Assembly (NCBI GenBank): GCA_018399865.1
Contig: JAGYNL010000187.1
Location: forward strand, 1 to 8,379
Length of the DNA stretch: 8,379 nt
Origin: Candidatus Bipolaricaulota bacterium
GTDB taxonomy: Bacteria > Bipolaricaulota > Bipolaricaulia > UBA7950 > UBA9294
Reading direction: 5' to 3'
In this document: in pieces, positions 1 to 5,685 of the stretch
How the letters are laid out: each line of letters opens with the position of its first letter
How positions within the stretch are numbered: position 1 is the stretch's first letter
Notes under the pieces: model-generated
Seen by the model: only the letters and a program-made list of their open reading frames with translations
What the model was told of the DNA's origin: nothing
Database searches by the model: none
Translations under genes and position numbers: made by a program

Positions 1-801
1 ATTGGCAAAAGCAAAGACTGACTCGTCGTAGCTTTGCGTAAACTGCATGGCGATCTCCACCGCGATCCCAGACTCCTCGCCACATATATAAATAGGTTTA
101 GTGTGCAGTGGGTCCTTCCCTGATGCCAATTCCTCAACAAAAGAAACTATTCCTCCCTTGGCCTTGTAGCGCCGCGAGACACCAGCCTCTTCATTGTGCA
201 GGGTAATAAGCAACCCTCCATTGAGGTAAGACAGCTCTTTTAGACGGTGAGATAGCTTAGAAAAATTGTATCTTATCTCGGGAAAAATCTGCTTGTCAGG
301 CAAGAAGGTAATGGTTGTTCCTGTCTCTTTAGTTTCACCTATAATCTCAAGCTCAGAGGTCTTTACCCCGCGAGAGAACTCCTGAAAATAGACTTTCCCG
401 TTTCTACGCACTTCCACATTCATATACTCTGCCAAAGCATTTACAACAGAGATGCCAACCCCGTGTAGTCCACCGCTTACGTGATAGCTTTTGTTGTCGA
501 ATTTGCCTCCTGCGTGAAGCGTGGTCATCACTAATTCAACAACGTTTAACCCCGAATCCTTGTGAATACCAACCGGCATCCCTCTTCCGTTATCCCAGAC
601 ACTCACCCGGTTATCAGCATGCACAGTTACGCGGATTTCATTGCAATAACTCCCAAGAGCTTCATCGATCGAGTTATCAACTATTTCTTCGATGAGATGC
701 ATTAATCCAGACTGACCGGTGCTCCCAATGTACATGCCGGGGCGCAGACGTACCGCTTCCAGATCCTCTAATACCTTGATTTGCTCAGCTTCGTAGACCA
801 T
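1..801 (-). CDS. gyrB: DNA gyrase subunit B, N-terminal part (runs off the left edge)
   Basis: This is the ATPase half of GyrB, which with GyrA introduces negative supercoils using ATP in the cytoplasm. The frame is open for 267 codons from an ATG at 801 to the window edge, so only about 40% of a normal GyrB is present. The GHKL-ATPase signatures are all visible: RPGMYIGST near residue 20, EIVDNSIDEA with the catalytic Glu39 and Mg-binding Asn43, DNGRGMP at 70-76, HAGGKF at 96-101 and the ATP-lid SGGLHGVG at 109-116. The visible sequence ends in SVFAFAN, the start of the conserved segment just after the transducer fold begins. The start follows GGTGGTGG, a Shine-Dalgarno-like stretch, and a strong promoter lies immediately upstream. 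ParE of topoisomerase IV is the main alternative because the N-terminal domains are very alike. GyrB is favoured because it is the universal copy. Confidence 0.93.
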   Translation of the reverse strand, partial: MVYEAEQIKVLEDLEAVRLRPGMYIGSTGQSGLMHLIEEIVDNSIDEALGSYCNEIRVTVHADNRVSVWDNGRGMPVGIHKDSGLNVVELVMTTLHAGGKFDNKSYHVSGGLHGVGISVVNALAEYMNVEVRRNGKVYFQEFSRGVKTSELEIIGETKETGTTITFLPDKQIFPEIRYNFSKLSHRLKELSYLNGGLLITLHNEEAGVSRRYKAKGGIVSFVEELASGKDPLHTKPIYICGEESGIAVEIAMQFTQSYDESVFAFAN

Positions 802-817
802 ACCACCACCCAAAAAT

Positions 818-846
818 ATTATACTCAAACCCGCTTATAATAGCAA
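818..846 (-). promoter_or_regulatory. Sigma70-type promoter of gyrB
   Basis: On the minus strand TTGCTA (846-841) is followed after exactly 17 bases by a perfect TATAAT (823-818). Transcription would begin near 811, leaving a leader of about ten bases that contains little more than the GGTGGTGG ribosome-binding stretch before the ATG at 801. The match and spacing are good. The start site is predicted, not measured. Confidence 0.65.
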
Positions 847-918
847 TAAGCGCTGTTTCCTTCCTGAGAACGATAGGCATTATTTCGGAACTTTTACACA
901 TAAAGGAACTACCTTTCA

Positions 919-944
919 TATCACATGTATAATAATCTGTGATA
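919..944. repeat. Perfect 7-bp inverted repeat, possible operator
   Basis: TATCACA (919-925) and TGTGATA (938-944) are exact reverse complements separated by 12 AT-rich bases that include TATAAT. The dyad sits about 75 bp upstream of the gyrB promoter, in the gap after the AOR terminator. It has the size of a dimeric-regulator site, but the arms are in the opposite order to a CRP/FNR-type TGTGA-N6-TCACA box. No regulator can be named. Confidence 0.35.
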
Positions 945-1029
945 ATGTTAGTTTGCCCAGCTTGTCGGGATTGATTCCTGTGAGTTTTGTATCAGGCTTA
1001 CTCTACGAGTAACCTTTCGCTGCTTTGAA

Positions 1030-1071
1030 TAAGAAAAAACAAGCGAGGGACAATAATTCAGTGCCCCTCGC
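1030..1071 (-). terminator. Rho-independent terminator of the AOR gene
   Basis: Read on the minus strand, GCGAGGG (1071-1065) pairs perfectly with CCCTCGC (1049-1043) across a 15-base loop. It is followed by TTGTTTTTTCTTATT (1042 downward). The hairpin begins nine bases after the AOR stop codon. GC-rich stem, U-tract and position together make this a confident intrinsic terminator, separating the AOR transcript from gyrB. Confidence 0.85.
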
Positions 1072-1079
1072 AAGACTTG

Positions 1080-3236
1080 TTATTGATGTGGCTTAACAAC
1101 CTCAACGACGTCCGGGAAGTCCATTCCCAGCCGTTTTAGTGTCGCTATAGTGGGGACTCCATCCTTTGTCCAGCCCCTGCGTTGGTAGGCCGCATCGCAG
1201 AGTTTCTGATATTGATCCTCACGAAAAGCTCGCAAAGCTTTTACTTTTTCCGAGGTGGACATGGAATCAGGTTCTATTCCAACTTTCTCTCTTAATTGCT
1301 TGTCGTAACGCTCCACACGAGACTCGTATTCTTCCTCGGTCACTGGGCCAACTGAGCGATAAGGAATACGGTCATGCTCACGACGGCCATAGCCCAGACG
1401 CAGATTGAATACGCGTTGGAAATTATATACACGCTCAGACTGCAAAATCAGGTCATCAGGGGTGACTTCAATACCAGTGACTCCAGTGAAAAGATCGCAG
1501 TAGTTCTGAACGTGCTCGGGGACTTTGGCGCTCTCAATACCGCTGTAACGAGTGGAGTTATCAGCCGGTTCGATGTCGTTCCAAGGAAGCTTACATAAAC
1601 CGTTTAGACCAAACCAGGTGCGCCACATGGGAAAATAGTGCAATGCCTCGGCTTTGTCTTCAAACGTAGGAATCTGGTTGTTGACCATATCCATGAAGAT
1701 CAGCCACGCTTCATCGTGTTGAGGCCCCTTCAGCGCCAGCCCATAACCACCCTGCATGGCGAGGGATTCCTTAGTCACGTACTCCGAGTACTCCATACCC
1801 TTGCACTCCATGCCAATATCATTTAAGAAATTAGGATCGGCGCTATATTCTTCTGCAAAGTACTTCTTCATTCGCCTGATTCCCTGTCCAAAGATAAGCC
1901 CGAACCCCTCACCCCTACCTACCTGATGCAGTACTTCCATCGCGTTGTCTGCATTTCCGAAATGCAGATCAAGGCCGCCAGTTTTCTCTTTGTCTAGAAC
2001 ACCAGCTTCATAGCACTCCATTACAAACGCCATGCCTGTTGTATAGGATATGGAATCAAGCCCGTATGTATCGCAGTAGAAGTTCATTTCTAGGACAAAC
2101 TCGGGGTCGAAGATCCCCATGTTCGCTGACCCGCCAGCAGTCTCGTATTCTGGTCCATCCACGACCACACGATTTCCCTTGTAGGGCCCCGTACGCAACA
2201 CGAAGCCGTCGACTGCGTGTGAACAAGACATGGTACAACCCATCCAGCAACCGTCCGGCATCCCTTGCGTGTATCTCTCGCCCCAAACCTTAGATGAGAT
2301 CTTCTCCGATTCAGGGTGAGAGCCAAACTTGTAGTTCTTGACAGGCAGCAGATCAAACTCATCCATGATCTCTACCAGATGCGACGTTCCTACCTGCCGC
2401 ATGTTTGACTGAGAAGCATCTAGGGCAAGGATTTCTTTGTTGATTCGTTGGCCTGCACGTCTTAGCTTCTCAATATCCGCAGGCCCATTGGAATCAGGCT
2501 TTACGCCTGTCTGTTTAACGACCAATGCAGCAATTTTCTTGTCCCGGAATACCGTCCCGATACCACCGCGACCAGCTTGCTTGATACGAGGAACCTTTCG
2601 TCTCATATCGAAGAAACTGAAGTTTAGGCAGCCAATGCGGGCATGCTCAGCTCCAACACCAGATGAGACCGTAGAAATAGAAAGGAGGTCACGCGGGGAA
2701 TCAGAATCCGCGAATTCGCTCAACAGCTTTTCGGCAATAACGTGTGTGTTTACGTCCATTTCAGGTGCCTCTAGTATCTGCACCTTCCCTGCGTCACCGT
2801 CCACAAACACGATCACTTCTCTTTCACTCTTGCCCTGAATTTCCAGGCTATCCCAGCCTGAGAACTTCAGGTAAGGCCCAAAATATCCTCCCACGTTAGA
2901 ATCAATGACGCTTCCGGTTGTGGGAGAAATACTTACAACAAGTGACTTTCCAGCACCAGGATAAGTAGTGATTCCCCCGATCGGGCCGACACCTATCACG
3001 ATCTCATTCTCGGGATCGTTCCACTGGGTGTCCTCTGAGACGGCATTCCACAACCGCCATAGGCCAAAGCCGCGCCCACCGATAAACTTCTCTTTCATCA
3101 TGTCCGTGACGGGCCGAGGTTCTATCTTCCCGTCGCTGATGTTTACATAGAGGGTCTGTCCAGTGTATCCACGCTCGACCTTACGGGGATCATACGACAT
3201 TTCAGAGATAACCTTGTACTTATCACGTTCCGCCAT
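1080..3236 (-). CDS. Tungsten-type aldehyde:ferredoxin oxidoreductase family protein
   Basis: Members use a tungsten (or molybdenum) bis-pyranopterin and a [4Fe-4S] cluster to oxidise aldehydes to carboxylic acids, reducing ferredoxin in the cytoplasm. AOR hallmarks run in order (numbered from the ATG at 3236): a GGRGFG segment near 54, GPIGG and SPTTG near 84-108, GGYFGPYLKFSGWD near 116-129, AGRGGIGTVF near 221, GPEYET at 361-366 and RGWTKDGVPT close to the C-terminus. Cluster cysteines are Cys330, Cys334 and Cys338 in a CX3CX3C arrangement (P. furiosus AOR has CX2CX3C), with a fourth, Cys548, in NGLCKLPW. At 718 residues it is longer than the roughly 600 of archaeal AOR, the excess lying mostly in a charged stretch before the final RGW motif. 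The start five codons inside the longest ORF is chosen because AAGGAGG lies at the right distance from it. Substrate is unknown. A benzoyl-CoA-reductase BamB-like role is a less likely alternative. Confidence 0.9.
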   Translation of the reverse strand: MAERDKYKVISEMSYDPRKVERGYTGQTLYVNISDGKIEPRPVTDMMKEKFIGGRGFGLWRLWNAVSEDTQWNDPENEIVIGVGPIGGITTYPGAGKSLVVSISPTTGSVIDSNVGGYFGPYLKFSGWDSLEIQGKSEREVIVFVDGDAGKVQILEAPEMDVNTHVIAEKLLSEFADSDSPRDLLSISTVSSGVGAEHARIGCLNFSFFDMRRKVPRIKQAGRGGIGTVFRDKKIAALVVKQTGVKPDSNGPADIEKLRRAGQRINKEILALDASQSNMRQVGTSHLVEIMDEFDLLPVKNYKFGSHPESEKISSKVWGERYTQGMPDGCWMGCTMSCSHAVDGFVLRTGPYKGNRVVVDGPEYETAGGSANMGIFDPEFVLEMNFYCDTYGLDSISYTTGMAFVMECYEAGVLDKEKTGGLDLHFGNADNAMEVLHQVGRGEGFGLIFGQGIRRMKKYFAEEYSADPNFLNDIGMECKGMEYSEYVTKESLAMQGGYGLALKGPQHDEAWLIFMDMVNNQIPTFEDKAEALHYFPMWRTWFGLNGLCKLPWNDIEPADNSTRYSGIESAKVPEHVQNYCDLFTGVTGIEVTPDDLILQSERVYNFQRVFNLRLGYGRREHDRIPYRSVGPVTEEEYESRVERYDKQLREKVGIEPDSMSTSEKVKALRAFREDQYQKLCDAAYQRRGWTKDGVPTIATLKRLGMDFPDVVEVVKPHQ

Positions 3237-3241
3237 CCATT

Positions 3242-3248
3242 CCTCCTT
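3242..3248 (-). promoter_or_regulatory. Ribosome-binding site that decides the AOR start
   Basis: AAGGAGG on the minus strand ends five bases before the ATG at 3236. The longer reading frame would begin at an ATG (3251) that overlaps this motif and has no Shine-Dalgarno sequence of its own upstream. The downstream ATG is therefore the better start. Confidence 0.8.
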
Positions 3249-3299
3249 CATGCAGCTAACTGCAAGCTTCGTACCAAGGGCAAGTCTTGTTTGCCGAAT

Positions 3300-3874
3300 C
3301 TACCACCCTGCGTAATTGGCAAGATCTCCAGCTGAAACAACTCCAGCTTCGACATCTTCAATCGCTTGCCCGAGAATCTCTACCCCATCAGAGATATCCT
3401 CCTGACTAATAGTAAGTGGTGGAGTTATCTCAATCACATTAGAGTCAGTACCTACATAAAATACTATCAGCCCAAGCCTGTGCGCCTGAAAACAAACCAA
3501 GGACGTAAATTCTGGATCAAGGCTTTGGACCCTAGCTAGAGATAATCTCCGTTCCAACTGCTACACATTCCCCACATACATCACCTATCTTCGTATGAGT
3601 TGTTGCAACGTTTGTAAGATTCCGCTTCGCTATTCTCCCAAAATCCACCAGAACATTCAATAAGACCTTTATCTCCGATAACGTCCAGCACAGTCGCTCC
3701 AGCCGCGTACACCATCGGATCTACTACCCATTAGCTACAATCCCATTTGGAATAGTATCTAATTTCTCTGTTTTTAGGCAGTTATCTAGCAACATTCTCC
3801 TCATCACCCATTATTGGCTCAAAAATAACCCAGCTACCCGTTTTTGCAGAGCGCCACTTACCACAATCTGCCAT
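3300..3874 (-). pseudogene. Decayed class-III aminotransferase remnant
   Basis: Pieces of one PLP-dependent class-III aminotransferase lie in order across several frames. From the right: SWVIFEPIMG (near 3835-3806) matches the family's EPxxG motif. After an in-frame TAA (3784-3782), LPKNREI resembles the usual YLxxLREIC. In another frame GIVANG (near 3740-3727) resembles the cofactor-binding ADE motif. Next, DPMVYAAGATVLDVI (from 3721) matches the GNPxxxAAAxAxLDVI motif. After a frameshift near 3656, NVLVDFGRIAKR and IGDVCGE match the IGDVRG region. The last frame (3557-3300) holds GLIVFYVGTDSNVIEITPPL, the typical C-terminus, ending in NYAGW. The N-terminal half is absent, and the stretch between the ADE and NP motifs, which would carry the catalytic lysine, is deleted (about 180 bases by comparison with the intact neighbour). 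It differs enough from that neighbour to be another subfamily, not a recent duplicate. The right-hand boundary is approximate. Confidence 0.8.
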
Positions 3875-3926
3875 TCTGCTTAAGTGTAGATAGCTTCTCA
3901 TTCAACCAAACGTATAGAATCTGGCT

Positions 3927-5243
3927 CTAGCTCGCGGTTGTTGTACTAATCGCAGCATCCAAGACGTCAAGCCCTTCGTTTAGCTGTTCGTCGGTAATCG
4001 CTGCAGAAACCAACATTCGTATTACATTACCATATATTCCAGCACTAGGTATTACCAACCCATTTCGCAGGCACTCCTGTATGATAGCCCCGCATTCCTC
4101 TTTGGCTGGCTCCTTGGTATTACGGTCTTTCACTAATTCCATGCCAAGCATTGCCCCTAATCCTCTAACATCTCCAATAATATCATACTTAGCTCGCATG
4201 TCCTCAAATCGCTTCCTAATTGTCTTGCCAACATTAATTGCACGTTCAAGAAGCTTTTCTTGTTCGATAATGTTTAGAACCTCAATGCCTGCTCTACAAG
4301 CTATCGGATTTCCTACATAGGTTCCCCCAATTGAACTTCCAGGCATGGCATCATAGATTGACTTCTTTCCTATGACGCCCGAAAGAGGAAGACCTGCTGC
4401 TATCGACTTTGCAACAACTATCAGATCAGGTTCAACGCCCGTATGCTCGATAGCAAAAAACTTGCCTGTACGGCCATATCCACTCTGGATCTCGTCTGCT
4501 ACAAACAGGATGCCATACTTAGCAGTTAGCTCGCGAAGATACTCCAGAAACCCATCTGACGGGACTATGAATCCACCTTCACCCTGTAATGGTTCAATGA
4601 CAACCGCCGCAACTTCTTGTGGGTCCACTACAGAGGTCAATTGACGCTCGAAATCTTCAATGACCATGTTGTTACGATAGGGATTAGGAAGCGGAAGGCG
4701 ATAAATATCTGATGCAAACGGGCCAAAACCCGCTTTGTAAGGGATTGCTTTGTGCGTCATTGTCATTGTAAGAAGTGTACGGCCATGAAAGGCTCCCTCA
4801 AAGACCACTATGGCCTTTCTTTTAGTATACATGCGAGAGATCTTGACCGCGTTTTCGATAGCCTCTGCGCCGCTATTGAAAAAGGCTACTTGCTTCTCAG
4901 AATTGCCTGGAGCCAATTTAGAAAGCCTTTCGGCAAGCGTTACATACGATTCGTAAGGGATAGCAGTGAAATCCGTATGAGTGAACTTACCTGCTTGATC
5001 ACGAACTGCCTCTACTAGCTTCTGCGGAGTGTGCCCAACAAACAAGCACCCCCAGCCACCTGTAAAATCGATGAATTGGTTCCCATCAACATCCTTGACC
5101 AGAGCGCCATGTGCCTCAGCAATGAAAGCAGGCAAGAGAGTCTCAAACACTGCCGGCACATGACGCTCCTTCCGGGAAGCGATTTCGCGTGACCGTGGAC
5201 CAGGTACCTCGGTCCGTAGAGAGATGAATTTGCTGCTCACCAT
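3927..5243 (-). CDS. gabT: GabT-like class-III aminotransferase (4-aminobutyrate or 5-aminovalerate type)
   Basis: A cytoplasmic PLP enzyme moving the terminal amino group of an omega-amino acid, typically 4-aminobutyrate, to 2-oxoglutarate and leaving a semialdehyde. It is full length (438 residues). Visible signatures are LRTEVPGPRS at the N-terminus, DVDGNQFIDF at 51-60, NSGAEAIENAVK at 123-134, FHGRT at 152-156, IEPLQGEGG at 216-224, ADEIQSGYGRTG at 249-260 with Asp250 contacting the pyridine nitrogen, Lys279 in VVAKS as the Schiff-base lysine, and GGTYVGNP at 306-313 with Thr308 for phosphate binding. AGGAGG lies three bases before the ATG and six before an in-frame GTG at 5240, so translation may begin one codon later. 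Near the C-terminus RMLVSAAIT departs from the usual RLLxPLxIT. No terminator follows, so readthrough into the relic and AOR gene is possible. The exact amino donor cannot be fixed from sequence; 5-aminovalerate or beta-alanine are alternatives. Confidence 0.9.
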   Translation of the reverse strand: MVSSKFISLRTEVPGPRSREIASRKERHVPAVFETLLPAFIAEAHGALVKDVDGNQFIDFTGGWGCLFVGHTPQKLVEAVRDQAGKFTHTDFTAIPYESYVTLAERLSKLAPGNSEKQVAFFNSGAEAIENAVKISRMYTKRKAIVVFEGAFHGRTLLTMTMTHKAIPYKAGFGPFASDIYRLPLPNPYRNNMVIEDFERQLTSVVDPQEVAAVVIEPLQGEGGFIVPSDGFLEYLRELTAKYGILFVADEIQSGYGRTGKFFAIEHTGVEPDLIVVAKSIAAGLPLSGVIGKKSIYDAMPGSSIGGTYVGNPIACRAGIEVLNIIEQEKLLERAINVGKTIRKRFEDMRAKYDIIGDVRGLGAMLGMELVKDRNTKEPAKEECGAIIQECLRNGLVIPSAGIYGNVIRMLVSAAITDEQLNEGLDVLDAAISTTTAS

Positions 5244-5245
5244 AT

Positions 5246-5252
5246 ACCTCCT
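5246..5252 (-). promoter_or_regulatory. Ribosome-binding site of the GabT-like gene
   Basis: AGGAGGT on the minus strand is a near-perfect Shine-Dalgarno sequence. Only three bases separate AGGAGG from the ATG at 5243, tighter than usual. The adjoining GTG codon at 5240 has the more standard six-base spacing, so the two starts cannot be separated with certainty. Confidence 0.75.
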
Positions 5253-5449
5253 GATAATCTCGCGTCTCGACTAATGTATTCTACAAAGGACATCATAGAA
5301 CACATTCCATCAGTCCCGTCTCTAGGACATCTGCATAGAAAACAGGACTACACGAGTCGGTTTACAAGCTAGTGTAGACAATAACCGCCCGCAGATCCAC
5401 CAGATGTCAAACCCGTAGTGTTTTCATCCACAGGCATTAAGCACCCAAA

Positions 5450-5463
5450 GATAGCTAACTATC
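5450..5463. repeat. Short inverted repeat GATAG-N4-CTATC
   Basis: GATAG (5450-5454) and CTATC (5459-5463) are exact complements around CTAA. It directly adjoins the larger 5465-5496 dyad and may belong to the same regulatory patch. A five-base arm in AT-rich DNA is weak evidence alone. Confidence 0.25.
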
Positions 5464-5464
5464 A

Positions 5465-5496
5465 ACTATAATCTATTACCTATTAACAATTATAGT
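5465..5496. promoter_or_regulatory. 8-bp inverted repeat carrying two facing TATAAT boxes
   Basis: ACTATAAT (5465-5472) and ATTATAGT (5489-5496) are perfect reverse complements with a 16-base spacer. Each arm contains a consensus -10 box, one on each strand. On the minus strand, the direction of the GabT-like gene, a TTTTTG (5515-5510) lies 15 bases upstream of TATAAT (5494-5489), a poor -35 with short spacing. It may be a regulated promoter or operator with a leader of roughly 240 bases. No regulator can be named. Confidence 0.35.
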
Positions 5497-5588
5497 ACAA
5501 AAACCCCAACAAAAACCCTATGACCACCCGATAGAAATCAAGTCCATACGCAAAACCTTAACCCTTGTACCGTTAACCAAGTTTTACC

Positions 5589-5678
5589 CTAAGGGCAGCT
5601 CTCGCTCAAGTCACATTTGGCATTCCCGTTGTCGTTATCACCGGCCTCGCAAGGATACAAGATAGATAGAACACTCAT
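5589..5678 (-). CDS. Possible 29-residue cysteine-containing small protein
   Basis: An ATG at 5678 opens a 29-codon frame ending in TAG at 5591-5589. It starts seven bases after the stop codon of the PP-loop gene, with AGGA five bases before the ATG (overlapping that stop codon), so translational coupling is possible. The peptide has a short hydrophobic start (MSVLSILYP) and an acidic, Asn/Asp/Gly-rich remainder with Cys10, Cys22 and Cys28. I recognise no family. A frame this short arises easily by chance, so it is a candidate only. Conservation next to PP-loop homologues would be needed to believe it. Confidence 0.2.
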   Translation of the reverse strand: MSVLSILYPCEAGDNDNGNAKCDLSESCP

Positions 5679-5685
5679 TCGTTTC

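Larger units (their letters stand above)
5244..5588. other. Non-coding AT-rich gap upstream of the GabT-like gene
   Basis: No frame here shows a recognisable protein and stops are frequent on both strands. The gap holds several dyads (5450-5463 and 5465-5496, listed separately; also CTACAC at 5348-5353 with GTGTAG at 5372-5377), an imperfect direct repeat (AGGACATC at 5287 and 5324, each followed by CATAGAA) and runs of GGGTTTTTG on the minus strand (5500-5518). It is probably the 5' regulatory region and leader of the GabT-like gene. I see no tRNA, known riboswitch or convincing terminator for the PP-loop gene. Confidence 0.5.

Noticed and set aside
2437..2838. 133-codon plus-strand open frame
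   Set aside because: It lies wholly antisense to the well-supported AOR gene, has no convincing ribosome-binding context and its translation resembles no protein family. The other open frames opposite the AOR gene are shadows in the same way.
3300..3557. Independent 85-residue hypothetical protein
   Set aside because: Its only start is a TTG and its sequence matches the C-terminal end of a class-III aminotransferase, with the rest of the gene recognisable in other frames upstream. It is part of a relic.
5287..5343. Direct repeat AGGACATC...CATAGAA as a mobile-element or CRISPR-like repeat
   Set aside because: There are only two copies, the internal spacing differs (offsets 37 and 40), and there is no further array or transposase.
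5347..5377. CTACAC/GTGTAG hairpin as a terminator or riboswitch
   Set aside because: The stem is only six base pairs with an 18-base loop, no U-tract follows on either strand and no known riboswitch consensus is visible.
5382..5410. TTGACA (5410-5405) as the -35 of a promoter for the GabT-like gene
   Set aside because: The -35 is perfect, but no acceptable -10 follows at 16-18 bases; the nearest hexamers match the consensus at only three positions.
5515..5540. Terminator for the PP-loop gene at CTAT-N9-ATAG followed by GGGTTTTTG
   Set aside because: The minus-strand stem has only four base pairs, too weak for an intrinsic terminator, and it lies about 150 bases downstream of the stop codon.
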